A stretch of 64,000 bases of DNA, taken from the NCBI GenBank assembly GCA_907164885.2, contig OU015490.1, positions 209,025,103 through 209,089,102 on the forward strand, written 5' to 3'. Below the pieces are notes generated by a model that was not told the origin of the DNA, made no database searches, and worked only from the letters and a program-made list of their open reading frames with translations. The stretch comes from Dolomedes plantarius. Its lineage: Eukaryota; Arthropoda; Arachnida; Araneae; Dolomedidae. Each line of letters starts with the position of its first letter. The stretch's first letter is position 1. Shown in pieces: positions 52,778-63,389 of this stretch. The position numbers and the translations under genes are program-made.

Positions 52778-54077
52778 CAGAGGCTGTTCACACATTTTTA
52801 GACGATGTATATTGTATTCACAAAACTAAATTACATAAAATTCTTGTGTTTTAAATGTTCTATTTGACATCCCTTATTCTGAACTATCTTTCGACACCGC
52901 AATTTCCAGGATAATAATACCTGTTGAAGTGTCAGAAGAGGTATTCTATCCCATTCCTCCTGAACAGCTTTCCAGAGTCCTGTAAGGGTTTTGGGACGAC
53001 GTTTGGATAATGCAGATTTTAAAAGTCTGAAAGCACAAACATCCATAAGTGATACATCGGGAGATTTAGTAGGGATATCAGTGAAGGGTATGACCTTGAT
53101 ACCAGTTTTTTGTTCCATTTCTTTTAGGAAATTTACAGTGGATTTTGATGTGTGACTTCTAGCTTTGTCCTGATGGAGTCTCACAGATTGATGGTACTGT
53201 GGGTAAAGCGATGGTATTTCATTCAGAAAAATTGGCGATAAAATATGTTCCTGATAGTATTTGGAGTTAATCTTCACATTTTTTCCACTCTCTTTATTTT
53301 TAACTTGTCATTATAAGAAAAACCAGCAACAATCATGAATCCCTTAGAAAAACTTTCTTTCGATTCTTTGAACCATGTACTTAAATTTTTTTCTCCCCTT
53401 TTATGATAATAAATGGCTCTTTTTTGTTGCAATCATTTAAATACACCCATGATTCATCTATTGTGACAATTGTTTTCCATTTTTCTTTGGATAAGTGTTT
53501 CTCATATAGAATTCTGCAGCGTGTCCTGCGTTCAGCGATATGATTTGGAAGAAGACGATGCACATTGCTTTTTTTCGCTTTGTTAAGATTTAAATCAACG
53601 TTTATCATTTTGTTTACAGTGGACACCGAGCATTTTAATGATTTTGCAACTGTAGTTTGACTAGGGGGATTTTCTTTTAACATTAAACAACGTACCTTTG
53701 CAACAGTCGAAGATGTCCGTTTTTTCCTTGGATACTTGTTTGGAATTTTTGTCGCACTTGAGGCTCCAATTTGACGTTTTTTTTCCTTTCTTGTTGACGA
53801 TATTACCTATCGACGCTTTAGATATCACAAAACCATGACTCTCACATCATTTTTGGATAAAGGAGTATGCATATTTCTCTTCGGAAAGAGCATAAATGTA
53901 GCCTTCGAACCACTGCTTTGTTAAAAACGTCATTTTGAATAAAAACAAAACTTTCAAGCCGTAGACGATAATTTTGACTTTTAAAAACATAGTACAATTG
54001 CAATTATTTCTTTTGCAGCAAACGATTTTTTATTACCGCTTACCCAAATCGTCTAAAAAATGTGCGAACAGCCTCTG
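52778..54077 (-). mobile_element. Tc1/mariner-type transposon with DD41D transposase
   Basis: TA at 52776-52777 and 54078-54079. The ends CAGAGGCTGTTCACAC and GTGCGAACAGCCTCTG are inverted, followed by AGACGAT blocks on both sides. At 1300 bp it is full length for this group. It splits an RT remnant. Confidence 0.9.
52831..53933 (-). pseudogene. DD41D transposase, few lesions
   Basis: Starts at the ATG at 53933 (MTFLTKQWFEGYIYALSEEK), with a stop about 28 codons in. An open stretch then covers the second HTH (SQTTVAKSLKCSVSTVNKMI) and the first catalytic motif TIDESWVY. After frameshifts near 53390 and 53280 comes RLHQDKARSHTSKS with the second aspartate and SPDVSLMDVCAF with the third. I count 41 residues between them. 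C-terminal KTLTGLWKAVQEEWDRIPL is complete. It would act on its own inverted repeats. Confidence 0.82.
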
Positions 54078-54079
54078 TA

Positions 54080-54506
54080 GATAATAGCAATTACAATATA
54101 TTTATATATATAGAAGATATATTAGTAATTAATAAAAGTAATAATCATATAGACTTAAATTTTTACCCTCCTAATCTGGAACTAATAAGAAGTAACCAAA
54201 TTAATATTAATGTAAACTTTTTAGATATTAACATTAAATTAAATTCTCATAGCAATTTTACTTTTGACTTATACGACAAAAGATCAGACTATGATTTTAA
54301 TATTGTTAAGTTTCAAAATTACCTAACCTGTTTACATAAATATGTTTTAATAACATTATTGTAAATTAATTAGTACGTATAAATAGGCTTTGTTCTAAGG
54401 ACAACAGGTATAAGCATATTTTAGACTTGATAGCTTTGCTAACACGTCATTATTACCCCGATAGTCTGTCCAAGCACATAATTGTTTGTTTTAGATTTAA
54501 TGAATA
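54080..54506 (+). pseudogene. Reverse transcriptase remnant, 3' part
   Basis: Continues the RT relic after the transposon: IFIYIEDILVI is the catalytic YxDD motif with the first aspartate changed to glutamate. Next come NFYPPNLELI, FLDINIKLN, TFDLYDKRSDYDFNIVKF, and after a stop and shift INRLCSKDNRYKHILDLIAL and HYYPDSLSKHII. The changed catalytic box and several stops mean it is dead. Confidence 0.65.
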
Positions 54507-55062
54507 GTTTGTTCTGTTGCAATAAATAAGGAAATCATAATAATAAGTTTAATTACAGTAAATAATGACTAAAACTTAAATAAATAAATAAAATTAATAC
54601 CTTAAGTAAAAATAAAATAAAAATAAAATAATATTAAATTACTCTTAGTAATAATAATAATAAATTAATTTAATTTAGATATAATTGTCCTAAAACATAG
54701 TCTCCATAGTAGGTCAGTTTCTGTGTTTCCTTTGCTCCTTGGTTACAAGTTTTGTGACGTCAGTCATCTTGCGGTTACCTATTCTTATCTTCCACTCTGT
54801 CTAGCGCTAGGCTCGGTGATCTATGGTTAAGTAACTCTTTATTCAATTCTACCGTATTTCATGGATTGTACGGTGTCTGAGTATGTTTATTGTATAGATC
54901 ATACTTATCTCGAAACAATCATTGGTTTTTAGACAGTATTGACACCGCTGATGATGTGATATTGTCTAAAACCTCTTTCAATCTTATATTTTCATGTTTT
55001 AGGTTCCTGGCGGCAAGTAGTTTTAGTGCTCAAACTCGTTTTTCTCTTTCAACTATGTCTGA

Positions 55063-55086
55063 TATATATATATATATATATATATA
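55063..55086. repeat. (TA)n microsatellite
   Basis: 24 bases of TA, about 100 bases before exon 4. Confidence 0.9.
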
Positions 55087-55184
55087 CAGTGTTTACCTTC
55101 TCAGGTCAAGCATATCATATAAGCAATTTATATAATAGAAATTTTTAAATAAATGCATAAAATTATCCATTGTTCTCATTACAG

Positions 55185-55370
55185 ATAATCTTTCAAGAGG
55201 GAGCTCCTGTAAAGTCTGTGATTTATAACACACCTGAAAAAGAAACCTGTGTATCTAGCATATTTAATATATCCAATTTCTACTGCAACACGCTGGAAGT
55301 GTTGGCTTTTACCGGAGTACCTGAATATTCATTGCATGATTCGTTTGAAGAAAGATCAGACGCATCTCTC
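55185..55370 (+). CDS. F-box gene, coding exon 4 (residues 333-394)
   Basis: Starts after TTGTTCTCATTACAG and ends before GTAAGT; 62 codons, phase 0. It reads IIFQEGAPVKSVIYNTPEKE, then FYCNTLEVLAFTGVPEY, again with LRR-like spacing. The frame stays open through the donor site, so at least one more coding exon must follow outside the window or in a place I could not recognise. Confidence 0.85.
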
Positions 55371-55689
55371 GTAAGTTAAAATTGTTTAATCCTTGTCAGT
55401 CATGTATTTTCATGTATTTCGAACATTATTGTGCATATCAGCAATTTCTGTATGTATCCAAGCCTTTCATTTGTCAAAGCAGTAAGAAGAGCAGTGCTCT
55501 CCTCTGACTGCAGCTCGTTGATAATGCGACTCGTTGCTCGTAGGCAATGCGAAAAAATCAGATTGATAGGATTTTTTCACTGAACGCCAAAATACTTTCT
55601 TTTCGTATTATGGTATTCTGTGAATAGTTTAAATAAAAGTCGTAACACATCACTGCACTGTATTTTTTACCCTCTAAATAGGTTTTGGT
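55371..55689. other. Intron 4 start, nothing recognised
   Basis: Mixed sequence after the donor, with a CTCCTCTGACTGCAGCTCGT stretch near 55500; no feature assigned. Confidence 0.4.
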
Positions 55690-56370
55690 AATTATTTCCC
55701 CATCATACTCTTTGGTTAATTCTAAACCCCAGGTTTCAAATAATACTTGATTCTGGGAAATTCCCACTTTTCTTCCACAAAATAGGTTTAAGACAGTATC
55801 TCTTCAGATCTTTCTTGTGTTAATTTTCATTCCCAGGCATTGTTTTGCGAAATTCGTACTTTTCTTCCTGTGAATAGTGTTTTAAAGTATGCCGTAAGAT
55901 CACTCTTGGGTTAATTCAAAACCCCAGGCTTGAAAAAAGATTTGATTTTTCGAAATTCCTACTTTTCTTCCTGTAAATAGTGTTATAAAGTATGCCGTAA
56001 GAGCACTCTTGGGTTAATTCAAAATCCCAGGCTTGAAATAAGATTTGATTCTCGGAAATTCATACTTTTCTTCATGTAAATAGAATTTTTCAAAGTATCT
56101 CTACAGAGCAATAGGTGGATAATTCAATATCCCAGTCTTGAAATAATACTATTTTTAGAAATTCCAACTTTTTTTCTGTATTTGATTTTTAAAGTTCTCC
56201 GTCAGAACAGTCTTCGGTTATATTCTAAACCCCAGGCGTGAAATAATACCTGATTCTAGGAAAGCTGTATTTTTCTTCTTGTAAATAATTTTTTTACAGC
56301 ATCTCGACAGAACACTTTTTAATTGATTCTGAAATCCAGGCTTGAATTTTCATTAGATTCTGGGAAAGAT
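55690..56370. repeat. ~103-bp minisatellite, about seven degenerate copies
   Basis: CCCAGG(C/T)NTGAAA recurs near 55728, 55834, 55922, 56025, 56131, 56230 and 56335 (spacings 88-106). Each unit also holds a CTTTTCTTC-TGTAAATAG block and a CTTGGGTTAATTCAAAA-type block. Confidence 0.88.
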
Positions 56371-56513
56371 CTATGCATTCCCTGACCTTTTAGTAATTGT
56401 ATTTGTTATAGTGAGGCAAATTGATGTATTATTTTAATTTATTAATGTCGAAAAAATGCAGATAGTTATCTTTATAATTATGACAAGTATCAACAACCTA
56501 CTAAATCTTTTCT

Positions 56514-57109
56514 TTAACCCTTCAGCGGGCGCGCCAATTTTTGGAACACTTGCAGTCGCGCGTTGCACAAAGGGCAACGTCTCTTTCATCCTTGATTATT
56601 CCCTTTGTAAAAAACTTTTATTTTCAAATTGAAAAAATAATTCTGTGTTTTATGGCAAAATATGAATTGTTGATAATATTGAGATGTATTTATAATCAAA
56701 AGCCAAAGAATACAGAAACAATCGCCTTATTTTAAAACTGTCTGGTTTAATGCATCTAAAGACAACTTGCGAATCAATTCTTATTATGTACAAAAATCTA
56801 AAGATTAATGAGATTGTCCATTTTCGTGATATGCGGAATACCGTGTAATAGCTGCACATTTGATCTACTACATCAACTTATAATTTTGCCGTATTGCAAT
56901 CCAGTATAATCGCTAGTTTACCACGGTGAAATCACGACTAACAATGAATGGAAAGGAATACAAGGGTCAGAAAATCAGACCTGCATTAGGATGGGTGTAG
57001 CTATAGACAGAAACTGCTCAGAACATTCAAACCTTACATGTAAAAATAAACGATTCAAAATTACGAAAATGTTGCACTTTGTACACGGGCGCGCTCGCTG
57101 AATGGTTAA
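56514..57109. mobile_element. TTAA-type MITE, family F, copy 2 (596 bp)
   Basis: TTAA at 56514-56517 and 57106-57109; ends CCCTTCAGCGGGCGCGCC and GGGCGCGCTCGCTGAATGG are imperfect inverted repeats. Uninterrupted copy that defines the family. No coding capacity. Confidence 0.88.
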
Positions 57110-57754
57110 AGAAATTTCTCTATTTTAATTCATCGTTAATTTGCTTATGACATACCTATATCTCTAAGCAGAAATGCATCGAAATACATCCTTTTATATA
57201 ATACCATTTTATTTATTACATTTAGAAACTAAAGGATTTAAAATCTAAGCTTGCAAAATTCTCAAGCAAACAAAATGTAAAGTGCTTTTGGCTTCATTCA
57301 AAGAAATAGCAAACGTGGAATGCGGTGCTTGCATAAAAGTTTTATCTAAAATAAAAGTTCCAGTCAGCCGTATATAAATAGTGAATGAAATGAAAGAAGA
57401 ACCGAAAAGTTATGAGGCAGATGAATCAGGCGGTAGTGAAAACAATGCATTAATTGTCTCACCGTGGGAAATATAGGAATTTCCTTTTCATTCTCAAAAC
57501 CTTACTCTAATATCATTTGCGGGATCTAAAGTGAGATCTATCTATCTTTCGGGAATAAAAGGAAATGCTAAATTAGAAGAGTGTATGTCTTCACTTTAAG
57601 AATATATTTTAAATAAATCGGCATATAAGAATATTTTTAATGAAACTAGCTTTATAAAAACACTAGTTATATGTGGATATTATATAACTTTATGAATAAG
57701 ATTTAGTACTTACAATAAGAGTTAAAGAAATAAAAATGTGCTGAATTAGTGGAA
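57110..57754. other. No recognisable gene
   Basis: Intronic, AT-rich; nothing assigned. Confidence 0.45.
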
Positions 57755-58336
57755 TTAACCTTTCAGCGGCCGCAAGCGTGTAAAAAGTGCAACATTTTCG
57801 AAATTTTGAATGGTTTGTGTGTACATGTAAGGTTTGAATGTTCTAAGCAGTTTCTATTTATAGCTACATCCTTTCTAATGCAGGTCTGATTTTCTGACCC
57901 TTGTAATCCTTTCCGTTTATTGTTAGTCGTGATTTAAACGTGGTAAACCAGAGATTATACTGGATTGCAATACGACAAAATTATTAGTTGATGTTCTAGA
58001 TCAAATGTGCAGCTATTGCACGGTATTCCGCATATCACGAAGATAGACAATCTGATTGTTTTTTAGGTTTTTGGACATAATAGGAATCGATTCGCAAGAT
58101 GCATTAAACCAGACAGTTTTGAAATAAAGTGATTGTATTTGCATTCTTTGGCCTTTAATTATAAATATATCTCAATGTTAGCAACGTTTTATATATTGTC
58201 ATAAAACGCAGAATTATTATTTTCAATAAAAAAAGTTTATTACAAAAGGAATAATCAAGGTTGAAAGAAACGTTGCACTTTGTGCGACGCGTTTCTGCTG
58301 GAGTTCCAAAAATTGGCGTGCCCGCTGAAGGGTTAA
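57755..58336. mobile_element. TTAA-type MITE, family F, copy 3 (inverted)
   Basis: TTAA at 57755-57758 and 58333-58336. Reverse orientation relative to copy 2. The right TTAA is at the same time the left TTAA of the piggyBac element. Confidence 0.88.
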
Positions 58337-60764
58337 CCCTAGAACTGCCGTTGGTGTCATTTCGACACCAAATCATGTTTACCGCGTTCTAGCTCCAACA
58401 ATTTTTATGATTTTTAATATGTTTTCTATGACTTTTAATCATTTCACTAGAAGATCGTACAGCTGAAAATTTAGTCGTGTAGCTTAATTTAGAGAACTTC
58501 TATAGCCAAATTTACCTAGAACGTCCGCTGCTGTCGATTTGACACCAAGGAGAATTCCTCATTTTACAGAGCTTATTTTACGGTTTATACGACCTTGAAC
58601 TATTGGTACTTGTCATTATTCACCCCTCTGAAAGGAGTATATTTTTCAATCCGAAGTTCGAAGTGGTCACGTGTTCACTTCGTCTCTGCAGCTTCATTCT
58701 TTGTAAATTTGCAAAGGAATTTCTGTGTTGTTGTTTTTTAAATTTTATAAGAGGAGAAAAAAGTTATGTCTCGTAGAAAAGGACTAACCCCTGCAGAAAT
58801 TGAAAACCTTTTGAGAGTACTGTCCGAAAATTAATCTGATTCATGTGAGCTCTCGTGTTCTGATTTAGATTCGTATGATAATGAAATCATATTACATACA
58901 AATGAATCGGATGAAAGTGATAAAGAAGATGTTTGTAGCACCCATACTACTTTAGATTTATATGTCGCTCGAGATGGCACCGACTGGAAACCTTACAACG
59001 TGGATTCTGCTTAGGGTAGATTTTCTAATAGAAATATTTTACATGAATGTAGCGGTCCTACTAATTACACAAATTGAAACGTCAATGAGTCCGTCATGAG
59101 TTCATGGCTTCTTTTCATCGATAAACATATGTTATAAGATGTTAGAAAATGCACGGAGACTGAAGCAAAGATCGTTTTGCAACATGATAATTGGTTTTTG
59201 TCCATTGACGAATTGTATGCTTCTGTAGCAATATTGTATGCAGTAAGCGGTGATAAAAGTATGGCTTGGAGCTAGGAGTTAAAAGCTTGGAGGAGGTAAA
59301 AGCTTGGAGTAAGCGGTGCTAAAAATATAGAATTGCAATCATTGCGGTCTGACTCTTGGGGCATGGAGTTTTGTAAAGACACAATGGGAAGAAATAGGTT
59401 TCTTGAAATATCCAGATTTTTAAGATTTGACATGAAATCAACACGTTCACAACGACTTCAAGAAAACAAATTTGCTATGATTTCGGAAAAATGGGATCGA
59501 TTCGTAGAGAAATGTATTCAATGTTATAAGCCTGGAGAGAATATTACAATAGATGAACAACTGTTTCCCAGTAAAACGCGATGCCCATTCACCCAGTTTA
59601 TAGCAACAAAACTAGATAAGTATGGTAAAAAATTTTGGCTTGCTGCTGATGGGGAAACAAAATATATTTTGATTGCTTTTCCTTATTTGGGGAAAAATTA
59701 ATCCCGACCTGAAGGGCAAAGAATAGACGATTATGTTGTGCTAAAACTAATGGTACCATATAAAAATAAAGGACATAATGTAACGGTTGACAATTTCTTC
59801 ACGTCTTTGGAACTAGCAAAAGAATTGATAAAGAATAAAGCAAGTCTTGTGGGGACTGTCAATCGAGCTCAAAGAAAAATTCCAGATAATTTGAAAAAAA
59901 ATATTCTTTATTCCACGAGTGTTTACAAACACGAAAAAACTAGTGCCACACAGACTGTATACCAAGGTAAAAAGAAAAAAAACGTTATTATATTGAGTAC
60001 ACTTCATTCAAGCGTCACAATAGCAAATAATGAAAAGAAGTCACCTGAAACAGTAACTTTCTAGAATGATACTAAATACGGTGTTGATGTACTTGATAAA
60101 ATGGCACGGAAATATTCCGTGAAAGACGGATCAAAAACGATGGCCAGTTCATACCTTTTATAACATCTTAGATTTTGCAGCTATAAACGCTTGTATTATT
60201 TAGAAAGACGTAGTAGATAACCGTATCTGAAGGAAAAATTTCATACCCGCAATTAGCAAATGAATTGCGTTGAAATTATGTCAGTGATAAAATGTGTCAC
60301 GATTAAAATTATATATCGGAATATGTTCCAGAAAATCCTGCTAAACGCAGACAATGCGAAATTAAAAAGTGTAAAAGGAAATGTTACAAACAAAAGGTGC
60401 TGTTCATGCATGAAAACGATGTGCGGAAAATGCACCGAAATAATTTCCTATTATTGTGTCAATTGCAAATAATGTGTGTATGTAATATAAAGTAATGCTA
60501 AAATCTGTTTGAATATCGTATTTTTTAAAAAAATTTTAAAATTGTCCTGTAAAATTTCATAAATTTTTTAAATATTAATTAATAATAATTTTTTCTGTGT
60601 CATAAATAATCTATTTTTCGTAAAAATGTTACAAAATAAGCTTAATTTAAGAAAATGAAAAAAAGAATGTTACCTAGATTTAAAACAACAATTTTATTCC
60701 TCGTGTCGAAATGGCACCGGCGGCAGTTTTAGGATGTCGAGAGGGCCGAAAGTTCTAGTGTTAA
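58333..60764 (+). mobile_element. piggyBac transposon, full length, decayed
   Basis: TTAA at 58333-58336 and 60761-60764; ends CCCTAGAACTGCCG and, inverted, AGTTCTAGTG. Sub-terminal GTGTCATTTCGACACC (58352) and GTGTCGAAATGGCACC (60704) also pair. 2.4 kb, the normal size for an autonomous piggyBac. Confidence 0.92.
58766..60471 (+). pseudogene. piggyBac transposase pseudogene
   Basis: From the ATG at 58766 the frame gives MSRRKGLTPAEIENLLRVLS, then a stop after 22 codons, and an acidic region. An open stretch 59333-59701 holds GRNRFLEISRFLRFD and NITIDEQLFPSKTRCPF (first catalytic aspartate region). 59738-60064 gives HNVTVDNFFTSLELAKEL (second aspartate). A stop precedes NDTKYGVDVLDKMARKYS (third aspartate region). 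The C-terminus keeps a cysteine-rich finger (CCSCMKTMCGKC...CVNC), the usual piggyBac tail that recognises the ends. About six stops or shifts; all catalytic positions are still readable. Confidence 0.9.
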
Positions 60765-60768
60765 ACAT

Positions 60769-60862
60769 TAGATTCCATTCGATTATTTATTCAAACATTA
60801 GATTCCATCGAATGGATTCCATCGGATTCCATTCGATTCCATGGTTCGATTCCATTCATTTA
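60769..60862. repeat. GATTCCATTCGA-type simple repeat
   Basis: Six to seven units of GATTCCATTCGA/GATTCCATCGAATG start 5 bases after the piggyBac TTAA. Confidence 0.85.
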
Positions 60863-60929
60863 GCGGCTTTTAAGTATAAGGTTTAAATTATTAAAAAGCA
60901 ATAAATTGCTTAAAAAATGTGCAGTATAG

Positions 60930-61480
60930 TTGTAGTTAATTATCGAAGATTTATTAGATTCAAAACAAGGTAGCTACTTTCATTGCTCCTATTTACCCCA
61001 ATACTTATTATCACTTAAATTTCCTCGTGGATCACAGACAGCGAGATAATGTAATATTTAGCAAGTTTTATATAAGTTGCTGAATATTAAAAACACATTT
61101 CTGGAAATATTCGCAATAAAGGTTAATTGCCGAAGACTTGTTCTAGTCATAACATTGTAGCTAATTGCACCTGCTCTTGTAAATCCTAATCCTTTTATCA
61201 ATTAAGTTTTCTTCATCATTTCAGAGAGCACAATTATGTAGAGCTTTATATATGCTTAAGTTTTTTATATAAGTTTCTGAATATTAAAAATATATTTCTG
61301 GAAATATTATCAATAAGGTTTAATTTCCGAAGATTTATTCAGTTCAAAGCTAGATAGCTATTTCCATTACATCTATTTATCTCAATTATCTTCCATGTCT
61401 TAAATTTTCTTGTTGATTTCAAAGAGCAATTTAATTTAGTGTTTAGGGAGTTCTATGTCACGTTCTGAATATTAAACAAT
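60930..61480. repeat. ~190-bp tandem repeat, three diverged copies
   Basis: CTGAATATTAAA lies near 61080, 61277 and 61464, each with CATTTCTGGAAATATT, TAATTNCCGAAGA and TCAAAGAGCA-type blocks in the same order. Confidence 0.75.
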
Positions 61481-61573
61481 CAAAATATTGAGTGTTAATG
61501 TTTTAGAATGAATTAAAACCTTTGCTTAGGACTTTGAGAGCTCTCTTAAAAAATAGAAGGTTCAATTTTACTT

Positions 61574-61576
<3 letters not shown>

Positions 61577-61634
<58 letters not shown>

Positions 61635-61636
61635 GG
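61577..61636. repeat. (TA)n-(GT)n microsatellite
   Basis: 48 bases of TA and about 12 of GT. Confidence 0.93.
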
Positions 61637-61741
61637 TGGTGGGATTCAGCTGCTTCGCGCTGGTTTTGTAGAGCCGATACCTAATGTAGATATCGGTTTT
61701 GCGAACCGTTTGCTGATGAGCGCCAACTGCATCGTTTAGAG

Positions 61742-63381
61742 CAGTGGTTCCCAACCCCCGGTCAGCGGACCGGTACCGGTCCATGGATCAAATAGTACCG
61801 GGCCGCTTAAGGAACATTAAATTATTGCCATTTTATTTACTGTGGTGTATTTTGTCGTAGAGTTTCTTTGGGTGGGTCGTGATTGGTTATAGTGGTAGGC
61901 AATGATACCATTACTCTGATTTTAAACAATACATTAATTTATTCACACAATGCAAATATTAGTATGCATTCAATTATATTCTTATTAATTTGAACTTACA
62001 GACATTCTCATTATATCAATGTATTATTTGCCTATATTATTTCATCTATTTAAATTAATATCATTTCGGTACGCAATATATCATCTTATTCCTTAATTTC
62101 CGCCTATCATATAAGACTCAGGTAACTCGTGAAATTTGGCAATAGTTAATAAAAGGGTACCTCCATTTTTGCAGACTGCAGAAGTGGACTTTGGCTGGCA
62201 TATTCAGGTGACTATTGGGGTCTCTATTCGGACTCGCTCAATAACGTAGGAAGAGACATACTTTAACGGCCGGATCAGTTCTCCATTCGTTGCTGGTGGG
62301 GATTAGGCACTCCGTCGTGGTTCCGAGTTTCACCTCTTATCATCTCATAGGTAGCTTGCAGGGGTTCAGGCAATCAATCTGGGCTCCGCGGATTCTCTAT
62401 GCTAGCTTGCGGGGTTCATGCAATCTATGTCGGCTCTGCTGCTCATTGATGCTCCTTTCATCGTTGAGTTGCCGGCTTACAGCGATGCGCTATGTCGGGG
62501 CGCAATCTCCCATATATATTCGTTTGCCTTCTCGCTTACGAGGCTACCACTCTCTATTTTTGGGTGCCAACTCTCAGAGTCACCATCAATCTCATATTCC
62601 TCTCTTTTTTTTCACTCTCTCTATTTTTTTTATATTCTCAACGCCGCACCTTTTACATTTTTATTCGTCTCTCATGTTCAACCTTTTTCTTTATACTTCC
62701 ACTTTTGATTCGTTAACACGTTCCTCCCCTAATCATTCCTTCCACCATTTAGAGTGAGGGGCGTTTTAAACTCGAACAATCCCGTCCTTGACTCATTCCT
62801 ATTTTTCTAGGAAATGTGTTTTCCCAGAACATCTCCTATGTGTGGGGTCCTCTTCTCTTTGTCAACAATTCCCTTTTCATCACAACGTCTTCCTTCGCTG
62901 TTTCGACCCTTAATTGTTTCCTTTCAATCTCTTCTCTTCATCCGGCTCTTTTGTCTGATCAATTGCCATTCCAATTTTCTCATAGCACCACCGACTGTTC
63001 GATTTAATTGGGTTGCCTGCCCTTTTTGAACTCCTAACATATTGTATCCCCACAACATTCTTCTCGTATCGTCTGGCGTCATTTCACTATTCCATTTTCG
63101 TTTCGTTTGTTAATTGGTTTTTCTGCACCTTTTCTATTTTCTTTTCTTTTTATATATATGTCGTATCCCCACGACATATTTCTCTCGGGTTAGTGCGACT
63201 TTGTCGGGTTTGTGCTAATTTATACCTTTGTAACAAAATAAACCTTATAACTATTCTAAATTAGTTTATTGTTTAATAAACATTATGAATTAAAATTGCA
63301 GTCATAGTCCCCCTCAGCAGGTCGCAGTAAAATTATCAAACGTTGACCGGTCCGCGGCGATTAAAAGGTTGGGGAGCACTG
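61742..63381. mobile_element. hAT MITE interrupted by a solo-LTR-like insert
   Basis: The 8-bp duplication GTTTAGAG (61734-61741, 63382-63389) flanks CAGTGGTTCCCAACCC and the inverted GGTTGGGGAGCACTG. With the insert removed it is 311 bp and matches 34522-34840 in reverse along its whole length. Confidence 0.92.
61853..63176 (+). mobile_element. Probable solo LTR, 1324 bp
   Basis: It begins TGTCGT and ends ACGACA (TG...CA with a 6-bp inverted repeat). The 5-bp duplication TATTT (61848-61852, 63177-63181) replaces a single TATTT in the uninterrupted hAT MITE at 34522. It has no coding capacity. The right half is strongly pyrimidine-rich and two short blocks repeat inside (TAGCTTGC-GGGGTTCA near 62350 and 62402; GTATCCCCAC-ACAT near 63041 and 63163). 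The internal retrotransposon was presumably lost by LTR-LTR recombination. Orientation is uncertain. Confidence 0.78.
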
Positions 63382-63389
63382 GTTTAGAG

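Noticed and set aside
55690..56370. CRISPR-like array
   Set aside because: Units of about 103 bp are similar along their full length and degenerate. There are no short identical repeats with unique spacers, and the genome is eukaryotic.
61225..61310. Possible next exon of the F-box gene after CATCATTTCAG
   Set aside because: The frame stops after about 15 codons without a donor site, and the stretch belongs to the ~190-bp tandem repeat.
62290..63264. Long open frames in three registers, Ser/Phe/Leu-rich
   Set aside because: They arise from a pyrimidine-rich strand inside the probable solo LTR. Three overlapping frames are open at once, which is compositional.
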